Source of the DNA: Blasia pusilla
Taxonomy: Eukaryota > Marchantiophyta > Marchantiopsida > Blasiales
Direction of reading: 5' to 3'
Assembly (NCBI GenBank): GCA_050084515.1
Contig: CM114272.1
Span: 17,360,001 to 17,424,000 of the forward strand
Length of the DNA: 64,000 nucleotides
Numbering within the stretch: the stretch's first letter is position 1; each line of letters starts with the position of its first letter. The notes under the pieces are model-generated. The model was not told the origin of the DNA, ran no database searches, and worked only from the letters and a program-made list of their open reading frames with translations. A program made the position numbers and the translations under genes. Shown one piece after another: positions 1 to 14,600 of the stretch.

Positions 1-1498
1 CGCCATGCTTCGCTATGGAGAGAGGTCCAACCAGGGCGCCCCCAACGGCATAGGCGTCTCCAAAAATGAACGAGTCACCAACCAACCAGCCCCTCCGATC
101 CCGGGCCCACCATAGCGGACCTTGAGCTAGTCCGCGAAATTTCGATCAAAAATTACTTCACAAATACGTGACCGAAATCAAATCTGTTTCAATCAGAATT
201 CAATTGACCACCATAGCTATCTCTCCACAAAAAATCAGCTACAACCGAACTTTGTACTCCGAGCTAAAAATCAAACAAACTTGTTGTCCATACACCTCCA
301 GAATCGCAAATCCGACAGCGCTTCCGCCAAGTTTCATGCACGCAGAAATCCGCAACGCTCCACACACTCGAGCAGATAGATTCATAGGAGATCACAATAC
401 TAGTAGCAATAGGAACCTCTCACCCGATCTGGATGAACTTCAACACAAATTCCGCACTCCAAGCTCTCCACATCAGAAAACCGTCGAACACGAACCAGAA
501 TCTTCAATGCTTGATAACTTCCAACTCCCTTGATGAAATCCGGCAATCTACAGCGCGTTGGAAAGCTCTCAGCAAGGCGCTTCTTTCCCAACCAACCACG
601 CACCAGATTCACACCTCCAACATAGGCCACAAGCCACAAACATCCACGGCTGAGTACACAATCAGCCCTAACCAGATCCTACTGATCTACAATCGAAGCT
701 ACCATCGATCTACTCCAATTCTTTGAGTGAAATCCGTGAAAGATCTACTGTCATAAAACAAATTAACAATCACATACAATCGAGCCAAACCCACTCCACG
801 ATGGGAGAATCTAGGTCGAAGCTTGCGGGAAACACCATAGCCAAGAGCTCTACTCACTACCAAGGCTAACTCCCAACGCAACAGGCTCAACTCAAAGAAT
901 GATTCGTTCTTTGAGGGCAAGCCACCTTATATCCTCCAACCTAAGAGCGGGCCCTACTGGGAAAGTCACCCCCAAGTGAGTAACCCCCAACCCTATGTAT
1001 GGAACCGCATCTCTACCAAGCCACTACGGTCCTACATAAGGAATGGCCTCTACCAGCACACCATACTCTACGACATAATCCGTATGGTCATGACAATTTT
1101 GATACTTGAGTTCCAGCGAAGGTTGTAGTGGCCATGCTCTATTTAGGCACATTTTGACAATAGAGACTATGGATGCAAGAAACGCTATAGAATTTTGAAT
1201 AAAATCCGGAGTTTATTCCTATGGAATGGTTATTGCGGCTGTTGTTTACAATGTGTTTTCTCTCATGTGCAAACGTCTGCCTCGATATTTTTTTCCATCC
1301 GTCATTCTTCTGATTCTCCCAATACTCAGTGGCAATTTGTTTCACTCGAACTCTTGCATGCACACAATGCAAAGAATGCCCCAGATAGACATTGGCAGTA
1401 ATCGAATACATGGATTAATATAGAGTAGAGAAACTTTCTTGAACTTTCAACAGAGAGTGCAGCAAAAAAAAAACCAGCGAAATCGCCCGAGTAACCCA
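1..1498. other. Unresolved non-coding stretch
   Basis: I recognise no gene here. Overlapping open frames between about 168 and 726 are proline-, serine- and threonine-rich, lack domain motifs and look like chance openings in C-rich sequence. A short GC-rich beginning (1-140) is followed by AT-richer sequence. Decayed transposon LTR or untranslated sequence is possible but not shown. Confidence 0.4.
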
Positions 1499-1713
1499 AA
1501 CATCTGAAATGTTGTGTTCACGACTCTTATAAGCACCGATCGTGATGACTGCTGTACCAATTCCAGATGTTTGTGGACGTCGGTTAGTTTGAACATCGGG
1601 ACTATGGTGTTCACATCTGAAATACTGTGTTCATGACTCTAATTAACGCCGATCGTGATGAATGCGGTAGTAATTCCAGATGTTTTTGAACACCGGGACT
1701 ATGGTGTTCACTA
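1499..1713. repeat. Tandem duplication, unit about 105-115 bp
   Basis: Two adjacent diverged copies share the same order of blocks: ACATCTGAAAT, TGTGTTCA, GACTCT, GCCGATCGTGATGA or its variant, ATTCCAGATGTTT, and GGGACTATGGTGTTCA. The first copy ends near 1612 and the second starts directly after it. The last block also recurs in weaker form near 2190-2225. Confidence 0.7.
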
Positions 1714-2381
1714 GCGTTGGTGTACATTGCATGTTTCATTGCATGCTTCTCTCCAGATTTTTTAGTCATGGCTATGCAAATTAGACATGGTCCAAGTTGG
1801 CAAGATAGATGAATGTCTTGCTAAAACTTTACGAAGAGAGACCGGCCTTCGGGTAGGGTCCAGAGGGCGTCCAACATGTTTTTTTTTAGTTCCAACTAAT
1901 ACAATAGTTCTAACTAAAAGGTCAGTCCCTCCATCGAGATAGGATCCATGCTCAAAACCGATGTATCCAACCATGGAAAGAAAAATGACCACACTTCCGT
2001 AGGTTTCTCGCTATGGTTGGATGCGGTGCAACATATGCTTACGGGGTTACATGATGTAATGTTTAGTACGTAGTAGACCTCGTAACCACCGTTTAATTTT
2101 TTTATTGGCCCCCAACGGTTATGTTGTATTCCACTATTGTTCAAATCGTCCTTGTTACCATATTGTCATTGTGGAACCAATAATACCAAGTGTATGGTGT
2201 GAACACCAAGTTTATGGTGTTCCCTTACCTGTACTATAGAAGAGACTTTTGAAATAGAGACATCCGGGCCAATCATGGATTCAACTTAGCCTAGGCATGT
2301 CATTCACAAAACATCTAATACAATGTGAATCAACAAAACCATCTTACTATGTGGATCATTTTAAACGGTTATGAACATCTC

Positions 2382-5300
2382 TCATAAAACCTGAGAGTCT
2401 GCCACAATGTCGTGATCTATACTATGACTTTGAACATCTGATGAATGACTACCTGGATGTGTTAGGTTAAAATTTGTGACAAGGGAAAGAGGACCCTCAC
2501 TCCTGATCCTAACAATGTTTTTAGCATTATGAAGGATTTTATCCAGCAAGTCATCGCCTTTGGTCCTCTTTGCTGCGATATCACTTTTGTAATGATGATG
2601 AGGCATTGAATTTACCAATGGCCATTGCGAATCCATGCTCAATTGGGTTCCGCCGCCCTCAACTTGGCTCAATAGAGCATCCAAGTCAAGATTCTTGCAG
2701 GCCTCTGCTTCCATTTCTTCCTCCATGTTCAGGAACTTCATTTTTTTCGCTCTATGGAATGACTCCACTTTATGTTCTTTGGCCAAAGGTTGAATCCTTC
2801 GTCCATTTTGTGCTCTTTGCCTTAGGTGCATATGATCCATCCAATCCAATCTTCGCCGGAGATGGCGATCCTAATCAACGTTACCCACAAATGGCTCAGG
2901 AAAGTTGTGTGCAATATTATGACCCACATGTGGGTCAATGTGAGTGTTTGTCTCAATTCTTGCCTTTAGGTTCAGAACAAAGCCTAAATCCTTGTGCAAT
3001 AATTGAAACAAATGCTCCATCAACGCGTCTGAAAATGGAACACCAAAGGCAGCACGTATGCGCTTGTCTATCATATCTTGAACATCTTTAGTGCTGGTCC
3101 TTTGTGGTTCAGCCTATTTTACAGTTTCAAACTCCGTCACATTTCCCAAAACTTCGAGTATATCGGCCTCATTCTGATCAGTACATACACTATGGTCAGC
3201 ATGCTTCTGCAACAAATTTTGTAATCCTCCAGCTTTGCTTCTAAAACGAGTACCAAGAAAGGACAATAAGTCCACTTCAGTGTGCCCACACAACAGAAGG
3301 CATTTAACCTGTAAATTTTGATGACATTATTCTCTGCAAGAATACCAATGAACTTCACATCCATACAAGCATGTGTAGACATGATGACATAAAGCTTCAA
3401 GCATGTTCAAAGAGCCTAAGGGTACAAATTTCTATGATCAACTTTCAACAATAGCCCATAAACATTTATTTTGTGTTACAACCAGAATGAACACAAATGT
3501 GCAAACCTGATGTTTACAAGTGAAGCCTTCATTGGCTCGTGGACACGTGCATGCTGCATCTTTTGTATTGTAGTCCACCACATCATGCCATACATCTAGC
3601 TTGAGATGCTCTTCACCTGAGCACATTTCCTTCCGTTCATGGACTCGAATGTGACATAGTTGTCAGGAATATCATTTGCTCGCCTAATAGCCATTAGCAT
3701 GACTTTTTGTATAGCTTGATTCCTCACCATGCCTTCCCTCTTCAAAAAGGACAAGTACCAGAAGAAATCTTCAATTTCTCCAATGAGTATTTGCACAAGC
3801 CATATAAGCTTCCTGGTTGGCTTAGTGGGCATGCTGGATGTGAGGTGCATCTTTAGAGTGTGATGCCACCTTTCTATGGCAGCGTTAGTATCTTGGTTGG
3901 ATCGTGCATGCTTACGATATCCCTTTGCCCAAGTAATGATCTTTGGATGCCAATAGTTGGCGTAGTATTTTAGAAAGTGACGTTCCGTTCCTATCCACTT
4001 GCGCATAAATCTAGTGTTTCAAAGGTTAAACTTAATCAACCGGATCTGCGACACCAATAGCAAATTGTTAGGAATCTGCATACTCGCCTACACCTTCTGG
4101 AACATAACAACATACAAGATACAAAAATTTGAAGGTTACAGATTGTAAGTACCTTCATCACGTGAATACATAACTCCGCCCAAGTCTCTATTCATGTCTG
4201 CCTTTGTGATTGGACATCGCACGCGTTGATGCAAATTCTTTAGCCAATTCTTTCGAACATGCCATAGACACACGTCTATAGGAACACCACGAAATACTTC
4301 CTTAATAGCAGATTGTTCCTCTTTTGAGTCATCAACTATGAAGCATGATGGTTTCCACTTTGTCGTGCATATGTTTTGGTCCTTTCTCAGCATGTTCCTA
4401 TTTGCCCAATCCTTAACATGCGATAAGGTAGCGACCAAGTCCTCGTGTTGATGTCGTTGTAGGATAGCCCAGACCAATGGCAACCCATTAAGAAACTTAT
4501 CAAACCCCAAAAAAGTGAATAATTGGTACTGTGAACACAAGAATTGTATGATTCAGAACTGTGAATGTAAATATTTTGACGCAAGAATGGGAAGAAATAT
4601 ATCATTATTGTAGAGGGAACACTGCATAAGCACCTGCTAAGTGAAGTTCTAGATCTGAAATATTGGTCAACAAGCTAAAAAAAATTATTATTTTAAACGA
4701 TATCTGATATTTAAATCTAAAACAAGCAAGTGAAGAAGCAATGTCAACTAACCTCATAAGTGTTTGTGCCATGGGTGGCATCCATTGAGATAGCTCCGCC
4801 ATTTCCAAGTTCCAAGAGATTTTGAAGCATCCAAGGTGTCGAAAATACTAGGCTAAAGGGTTGGCCCAACTTGGAAATAGCCTTATTGTAGTATATGATA
4901 TTTTCGGGGTGTGATTGTACCCAATGTTGGATTGCAGTGGTATCATCCGTTCCATCATAGCCCCCTTCTCGCCTCATGCAGTGCTTGATATTGAGAATAT
5001 CTTGAGGCTTTAGCATTGCATCTCTAGCCCAAGCATCTTGGTGGTTGGGGTTATCACGAATATGTTCATGAATCCACCTCCTATGCTCTTTCATGATATT
5101 CAAAGGACTCACGTTCACTCGTAATAAGCGCTCAACAAAGTCCCTGCAACGAGGATTTAATTTTGGGGCTACAATTGCATTTGCAATATTTGCTATCTTG
5201 TCTAGGTCACCATGGCATATTTGACCCGCCTTGTCCACATGTTTTGAATGCAAGTGCCTCAACATGCAAAAATCAAGACGATCTACCGACTTTATGACAA

Positions 5301-5703
5301 CAAAGTGGAATTGGCATCCATGGCCTTGAGAAAGCCCAAGATTTTTACTTTGGCTTTCTGGCCTACTATCCTTACCCCCTTTGCTTCGACGGTTGGGGTG
5401 AAAGACCTCTTCATGAAAAGAGGTCCAAACACGTTTCCTGAAATCTTGTGACCCATACGCACACCAATACCGAATGGTGATATTCGTGTGTGCAAATTTA
5501 TCAATTTTGCTTTTTCGAAAATACGTCTGGAAATGCGGTCTATGTTCTTCATCTTGTATGAAATCCTCTAGCCTATCAGCTGGAATCCATGCTTCTTTTC
5601 TTTGACCATACCAATTCAGGTGTTCACTTATAAAAGGGCAAGGTAAGGGATTTTGAATGGAGTCACATTCAAATGCACCATAGGATTTGGTGTATTTGGT
5701 CAT
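2382..5703 (-). pseudogene. MULE (Mutator-like) transposase with SWIM zinc finger, multi-exon
   Basis: This is a transposase of the Mutator-like superfamily, which cuts and pastes its element in the nucleus. The first exon (4753-5703, about 317 codons) carries a charged N-terminal domain and ends with the first catalytic Asp in SMDATHGTN. A GTTAG...TTCACAG intron (4529-4752) joins it in frame to an exon holding LPLVWA, the second Asp in FIVDDSKEE, and the CLWHVRKNW signature (to about 4153). A third exon (from about 4006) supplies the Glu in NAAIERWH. A SWIM finger follows at 3500-3626 (CTCPRANEGFTCKH, CxC...CxH). Smaller exons at 2871-3074 and 2382-2849 would form the C-terminus. Phase between exons 2 and 3 does not join cleanly at the obvious splice sites, so the copy is probably damaged or another exon is missed. 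I found no convincing terminal inverted repeats. The superfamily assignment is secure; activity is unlikely. Confidence 0.82.
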
Positions 5704-7375
5704 TCCTACTCAATCTAATGTTCAGTACAAAACTTTGGGAAGTTTCTTGGGAAGCTTCAATGAATAACTACCCTAAACCTTCAATCACCTTCCCAGCGAT
5801 GAAGATTCAAATAATAAACATGTGTTCAGACGACACACATGTACAGAGAAATGCAAGAAATATAAGTGCTATTACATCTTTGTTGTAATGTCTTACTATA
5901 GCTAGAGACAATCAATACAAGTTTCCTGTAGCGGAGGTCATACTATCCTTTGTACATGTCAATATTTTTCTTCAAAATTATGCAATATATGACATTCAGA
6001 CAATGGAAACGAAAGTGGGAATGATGAAGATGGATGAACACCTGCTGCCTCGGGTTCACGAGGGTTCAATTCGTATTACGTTTATACAAGCCGCCAAGGG
6101 CACTCAAGCGCAATATCCAAGGAGTTATCTATGTAGTCCACACATTTGCTAACTACTATGAATCGGAGCCGAACTGAACTGAACAAAACTTGAAATAAGC
6201 AAATACACACTTTTGCACGAACCTTATCGATTTGGACACGGTTGCCCGTTGTAGTCGGCACCAATCCGAACCCCGAAGACTTAATCCACATACCAGACCT
6301 CTCATTCGGGTTAATCCTCTATCGTGAAGCGATCATAATCCTCCATTAGCGACCAAATCCTCCATTAGCGATGCTAATGAACCAAATGTCGGGTCTCTCC
6401 GTCGCTCCACATGCACCCTGTCCCGCAATTCACGACGCGACGTTCATTAGGGCTAATCGAGTACCGAAGCCGAATGGATTCTAAACGGACTTCTTTGCGG
6501 ATGGAGTCCAGTTGTTGAAACGGACATTTTTAAGTCCGTCCAACGGCAGGGAACCGAATCTAAACGGACGTTTTGAAGTCCTTCCATGCCCACACGCCAC
6601 GCGCGGAGCACGATTTCCGACATTTCATTGACTACCGCTACCGTATTACCGTTTTCCCGATCCGGAGCTCCGGAGCGCGCTTTCACCGAGGCACCAGCGG
6701 ATAGGCCTAGCCTATGGTTTGCTTTATTGCGAAGTCATGGCAAAGTATGGGCTTCGGGATTATTGGCCTTAGTATTTCATACCAGTAGGTTGACTTTTGA
6801 TATTTACCAGTGAATCCAAAAATAGAAAATATCCCCGCAAAAATCCAACCTCATTGTCGCTCTCCAGCTAATCTCCGATCAAAAGTTTGGTTGGTAAAAA
6901 ATTCAGGGTTCCTCTCCTCTCCTCCCCATTAACTCGCTTTCCAACATAGTTCCATATTCTAAAGAAGTCAAACATCCTCACCTATAAGTACATCACATTA
7001 TACTCTATGACAATCTCACATTCTATGATATTTTTGGCCGGACTTGAAAATCTCCCACCAATTAACAAGAGAATCTCGAATCTCCTTGTCTCCAAGAATC
7101 TTCTCTGTCTAGAATACTCTTGGGACTCCAAGTATTCTAACACCTACATCACTAAACCAAATTTCACAAGAATCCTAATTCATGGATAAGGTAGTTTTTG
7201 TCTACTACTTGTTGAGACAAATATCTATCCGGATTAGCAAATCTATACTTCTAACCCGGCATGGAGATTGGTAAATTGGGAAAAGAAAAAAAAAGGAAAT
7301 TATTAAAAGTGAAGCCTACTAGCATGATTATTGTTTGTATTGCTTGTTTTTGTGTGTTTTCTTTCTGATCTCAGC
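5704..7375. other. No recognised gene
   Basis: This is the upstream side of the MULE gene. It holds scattered stops in all frames. A patch at 6470-6580 repeats short pieces such as AAACGGAC and AAGTCC in both orientations. The sequence AATCCTCCATTAGCGA occurs twice near 6338-6372. The MULE 5' terminus may lie here but I cannot place it. Confidence 0.3.
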
Positions 7376-7571
7376 CTTTAGCAATATGATCGTGGACTAT
7401 TTACCTTAGCAATTTAAGCTTGGATTATATTTTAATTGTGCGCTGGTTGGCATGAATTTGGGACCGGCCTTTAGCAATCTAATCCCAGACTATTTACCTT
7501 AGCAATCTGATCTCATACTATATTTTAAGACTATATTTTAATTATGTACTGGTTGGCATCAATTTTGGAAC
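7376..7571. repeat. Tandem duplication, unit about 95-100 bp
   Basis: Two diverged copies share TTTAGCAAT, GACTATTTACCTTAGCAAT, ACTATATTTTAATT and CTGGTTGGCAT in the same order. The second copy contains an extra internal duplication of the ACTATATTTTA block. Confidence 0.75.
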
Positions 7572-7760
7572 ATATGTCAAAGAATATCTGAGGGAGAGTA
7601 TAAACAAGGATTGAGCATTGTGAGCACCTCTTACTTGATGACACTCGTTTGATTTGAGGCTTGTTAAATGTAATAAATATTTCTTACTCTTCCTCTCTTT
7701 ACTACTTTGAAGAAGGAAGTGGAGGCTCAAGAGAGGCGGACCAGCTTCAATTAGAGAGGA

Positions 7761-8608
<848 letters not shown>

Positions 8609-10207
8609 ATGACCAAGAAGAATAAGAAGTTGTCTGAGGAAGATATATCATTGGTGGCATCCAAAAACTATTGTAGAGAATTATGTTGCAAATATACATT
8701 GAGAGATGTTCTCCGATTAACCAGAGAGAACTATTGGAACAAATCCTTTCAGGCAAGAAGGAATTCACTCCATGCTATGGTCCATTCGTCTTACATCATA
8801 GATGGACAAAGGGTTGTACAATTGGAAGGTAGAACGTCGTGCCTCCTACATTGGCGACAGATCTACGATCTTGGAAAATTGAGCTTCAAGGACGAAGTAA
8901 GAAATGTCAGAGATGGAAAGACGCGGATTGGGTGGGTATGGGAACTTGGGGAAGAATGAATCTAACAAGTTTTAGGATCTCCTTAGAGCTATCTTTATGT
9001 CGCTCACTTAATAGGGCGTAAGTTCCAATTTCAACTCAACAAAAATTCTTTAAGATACAGGTTGTAGTGATACTTGCCATTGCTAAAAATTTTTTTCCGT
9101 AGGAAACTCTTTTATGTGTGTACAAGGAGGTCGTGGCAAAAAAAAAAACACTCCCCAAGGAAAAGACCCTTAAGGAGAAGAACAAGACCACTCCATTAAT
9201 TGGAAATCAAGTTCTGATAGTCACTTTTTTCCTTATTGCAAGTATTTTGACTCATGGGCATAGATCTTGTGCAATTGGTCAATTTGACATAGGAATCTAC
9301 AAGTATGGATCTAATTGGATGATTGGATCATTGGGAAAGTTGTTTCGGAGTTTAAAAAAACCCTCGCAGTGAAATGAAGGAGGTTTTGGAAGGCCTCGAC
9401 CTAACTCCACTTCATAGTCGGTTCTTGAAAGAGAAGGAAAAGCTTGCAATTGATGGATTACTCTGTGCAACTTATAAGCTCACGAATGTTTCCGAAGAGG
9501 GATCGAGGAAGCTACCTAAGGTTCTCAATTTACACATGGACCACTCTAGAAAAGACAACAAAAATATTTACATCGTGGCATACTTGGCCATTCTAGTGCA
9601 TAGGGAGGTATTTGAAGAGATTCACTTGGCTTTTCTCATCCTTGGGCACACTCACGAAGATGTGGATACTATGTTTAGCAAGTTTTCAGGAACCTTACGG
9701 CGACAGAATTCATACACCTTGAAAGATCTTGCCATGCAATTTTTTTAACTCCACTTCACTGAATCCACCACCACAAGTGGTTCAAGACATTCCGGATTTC
9801 AAGGAGTATTTAACAGGTTTTATCGGGCCAAAGATGAAAAATTAGTGGTATGGACTACACAAGCCAAGTTGATTCCAATTTACTAGATCCTTGGATGGCA
9901 TGCCCATCATGTACTACAAGATGTTCTGTTCACATAAGAAGTGATTTTTCAAATGATGGTGGGTATGACATGTTTCAACATTATGAAATATATGGGAGTT
10001 CCTATGATCCCTACTGGGAATCAAAAGCGCTCATTGCCAACAATCTTGAAGGTATTTCCTGATATTAAGAAAGTTGTTACTTGGTACATTCAGTACTTTC
10101 ATACAATGGAGAAGAATATTAGTGAAAAACCAAATGAACCTACGGATGTGGCAAAATTTGTTAAGTCTAGAATAACCTTTTGCACTAGTAACCTACTATT
10201 AGAAGAT
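8609..10207 (+). pseudogene. DUF7869-type transposon protein, degenerate
   Basis: The reading frame is broken into pieces on the plus strand. The first piece (8609-8959) has the Cys-rich entry ELCCKYTLRDVLRLTRENYW followed by QARRNSLHAM, a layout I associate with proteins of the DUF7869 group. The best preserved piece (9374-9748) contains LNLHMDHSRKDNKNIYIVAY, LVHREVFEEIHLAFL and GHTHEDVDTMFSKFSGTLRR, which are hallmarks of that domain (an Asp in HMD, a KDNKN run, then GHTHEDVD). The domain is thought to be an RNase H-like transposase core. The tail (9760-10207) carries PDFKEYLTGF and further frame-shifted pieces. Stops and shifts occur at 8959, 9372 and 9748, so this copy is inactive. The family call rests on motif recall. 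Confidence 0.65.
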
Positions 10208-11887
10208 TGACTTTGGAAGCTGTAACACTACTCAATCTTGAGTACAAATTAATTTAAAGTTTAATCATAAGATTATAATTTTGATGAATAAATGGTTGTG
10301 TTTAAGCTTTCATTGCTTGAATCGGATATTACCATGTTATTCCCAAATCACTATTGTTTATTATTTACTCCAACTTACAAGAAGTAGTAAAAATTCATCC
10401 ATTTGGACATTGGATGAAAACCGGGTTTTCCTACATAATAGTAGATCCCACATCCTATTAGACTAAGTTTATAACCTTAAACACTTAACTAATCCTTAGG
10501 TCATCACCTTCTAACTTTACATATTAGCTTGTCATCCAGGCTTTTTTACTTGAAAGCAAAAACAATAGGACAGGGTTTATGGCTTACAAAGCCCTCAACC
10601 CATAGCCATACACCCTTACACTATATAATCCATTTATTCATGGCCCTTATTAATACTAAGAAATATCCCAAGACCAAGCCAATAGTCACCCAGTAAATTA
10701 TGCATGTAGATTACCGTTTTGAGGCTATTTTTGAGGGAAGAGCCTTGTGGATCTTCCCAAGGATATAAGAGAGGGAGAGATGGCTTTCCCAAGCAATCTT
10801 TCTCATGTTGAGCCTTAGGAGCACTTGTCTTGTGTGTGTCTGTAGGAACTAGGGTGCTAGCGTTCGGATTCACTCATAGTAGAGGGTGGATGTGGCTCAA
10901 TATGCCAATGTAGATTCATGAGTGGAATTTTAGGTTGGGTGAGCCATTTTTACTCTAATTTTTTGTGGGGTCTTGATGTTTATGCATGAGTTTGTTTCAT
11001 TTGTGGATGGATCGACCCGTGTGTTGGGAAGATCGGTGTTGTGTGATGTGTAGATGTGACCAATAATATGAGTTGTGTAGCGATGTGTATGCGCACAACA
11101 TAGAAGCCACTACTTCTTCAATGGGCACAAGAGTCATTCCAACATAAGGATTTTCTTCATACGTATCACTCCTTTTACAAGAATCACAATGGCATTCACA
11201 ATCATCAAGCAAAAAAAAATCATCAAATCTTTATTTCTAAATTCCCGCTTGTGCACCAATCAAGCACATCATATACAATTATATTTCAAATTTCAAATGC
11301 ATAACCAAAAAAGTCATAATAAGTGAAGATTATTCAAAATAGTTCCAATATTGAAATACTAATCAAATAAAATAGAAACCACCTTAGATCTAAATTTCCA
11401 TATCTTTGACTTAGTCTTTTAGCCCTCACATCTTTGTGAATTTGATATATCCATCATGCATTGACTAGATTTGGAAGTCTACAATAAGAAGTAAGAAGAA
11501 TAAATAAATAAAATTTTCCACAAAATCCAACTATATTTACATTACAATAGCGCTAAAAAGTCTTACATTGTTGTAGAAGGATGTTGTAGAAGGAGGTACA
11601 AAGCCCACATCTAGATGTGCTCATAATTTCCTTTGATATGCAGTCTTTTTGCCTTCTTAGACTCAAGATGCATATTGCCCTCGAAGTTTGTGAGGTCACT
11701 AAAGGGCCTTTTACCATTATTTTATGGTCCTTGATCTTGAGTTATCATATAATTAATGTTTCTACATAAGACAAAATATAAATTTTAATACAAATTAACA
11801 CTTACGAATATATATTTATGGAATAAAAAAATAACAAACTTCACTATAACATTGATATCTTACCCACAAGGGAAAGTTTATCATATT
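10208..11887. other. Unresolved; possible LTR remnant
   Basis: No gene is recognised. The phrase GTGTAGCGATGTGTATGCGCA near 11076-11096 also occurs at the gypsy LTR copies near 26130 and 37710, so a decayed relative of that LTR may lie around 10780-11110. The sequence at 10520-10660 (CATACACCCTTACACTA and neighbours) resembles 17040-17155. The rest is AT-rich with nothing visible. Confidence 0.35.
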
Positions 11888-12235
11888 TCATAAAGATAAT
11901 GAATCTACTATCAAGTGGGACTCAATAGTATTTATTTCACTTGAGTCTGTAGAGTTATTAGTATGACCACTTCTTACAGCCCAGGATCCAAACCTTAAGG
12001 TATCTCGCACAAACAAGTAGCTAGAAGATATAGGCTCAAAGGAAGGAATAAAATCATTAGTCGAATCTCTATCTCCTTCTTCCTCCTCACCTTGTGATGG
12101 CTCAATGTTAATACATGGATTGATATGTCCTACTAACGGAGTGGATAAAACTCTAGATACTCTCTGATCGAGCTCTTGTCTTATATCCTCGTTTGGTACT
12201 ATCATATATTGATTGTCCACTTCCTGATCAAACAT
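11888..12235 (-). pseudogene. Unrecognised acidic reading frame
   Basis: A minus-strand open frame of 115 codons with an acidic middle (EPSQGEEEEGDRDSTNDF). Frame-broken coding-like pieces continue upstream to about 13100, for example a run containing YDLEGWYEGDE near 12690-12780 and another containing LGDPRVGHVKSHIDI near 13030-13085. These suggest one decayed minus-strand transposon gene spanning 11888-13100. I do not recognise the family and assign no function. Confidence 0.3.
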
Positions 12236-13100
12236 AGGTGTTGGAACTTATACATCACTTCATACTTATACCCTCAATTCTCTCAAGATTTTCAGCCATA
12301 AGCTCAATTGCTTCTTCATCGGGAGGAACTTATGATTCACCATTAATATCTTGCCTCATTATTTAAAATATACGGTTCCTCATACACTAATTCAACACAA
12401 TCTAAAAAATATGTGATAAGATGTTAAATTAATATAACTTTACATTTTTAGATCACAAAACCAAAAAAAGATATAATAAAAAATAACTTATTTTGTAGCA
12501 TAAACACTACATTTTCCATCAAATTCCTTTATTATACAAACATCAATGCTAGTAACATATATCAATACATATTTATTTCTTTATTTAACACTTTAATCAT
12601 GATGGGGAGAAAATGTATCAACTATGAAATTTCCAATCTCACTACTATTGGCACTTAGGTCAAACTTCGTATAATTGATATGCCTATATTCCCGATTGAG
12701 CTCATCACCTTCATACCATCCCTCTAAATCATAGAGAGAAGAGGAAAGATATTCAGCATCGTCTTGTTCTTCAAGACTAGGACATATATCTATAGAGTAT
12801 CTCTTATCACTATGAAGAGTGCATACAATATCATGGCCTTTTTGAACTTCCCTAACCTCCTCAAACTCATTGAAAACATTAGGGGCCGGAGTGGAGAAGT
12901 TGGGATCTAAATCAAATAGTTTTTTTTTTGTTGAAAAAAAGACAAATAAAATCTATGCTACTTATGTCTCTCTACCAAAAATTCAGGGCTTCCATTCACA
13001 ACATTTTTTTCCGCAATGATAGCACCCTTAAATGTCGATGTGAGACTTGACATGACCAACCCTAGGATCACCAAGTATTATAAACAGGTGTTCACTGCAA

Positions 13101-14051
<951 letters not shown>

Positions 14052-14235
14052 GCTGCCTAGGTGTCTAGTTAAATACTATTGAATCTCTAGGACCAAAAAT
14101 AATGGCCACTTTGCTTTAACTTGTGTGCAATGATACAGAATGCAGTGGTTCTGTAATTATTTTGATTTCAAGTTAGTAATTCAGTTTGTTCATTCTCACC
14201 TATTGCAATTTGACAGTAAGCCAAGAAAATGGTTT

Positions 14236-14600
14236 TGAGCATAACCATTTTGAAGACCAATTTCAACAAATATGGTTTTTGAGAAAACTGGATTATATTA
14301 TAATATGATTATTTCTTAATATGACATTGTCTAAGTGTGTGTGACTTAGGATTAAGGGCAAACGAATTGAGGTTTATGGCTTCGGATAATAGATAAATGC
14401 TCTCCTTAGTCATATGGCCAATGAATTTATAGGATCTACCGTAATGATCCATGAATTAGGTTCTAGGCTCTTACGTGTTTACGCTTATGGTTTATGGCTT
14501 AGACTTATGGTTTAGGGTTTTGAGTATTTTGGCTTAGGGTTTGGGGTCTAGGGTTTAGGGCTTAGACTTAGGATTAAGGGTTTATGGCCTGTCCTCGAAC
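14236..14600. repeat. Degenerate telomere-like (TTTAGGG-type) block with conserved flank
   Basis: From about 14490 the sequence is a run of variants such as GGTTTAGGG, GGCTTAGGG and GGTTTATGG. Its left flank (14236-14345) contains ATTTCAACAAATATGG, AGAAAAC and CTAATATGATTATT-like pieces that recur in the same order before the block at 53340. The block is therefore a dispersed repeat family rather than a chromosome end. It is cut at about 14590 by the gypsy fragment that follows. Confidence 0.75.

Noticed and set aside
168-726. Possible host gene with overlapping frames
   Set aside because: Low-complexity composition, no domain, no promoter or splice evidence, and frames open on both strands.
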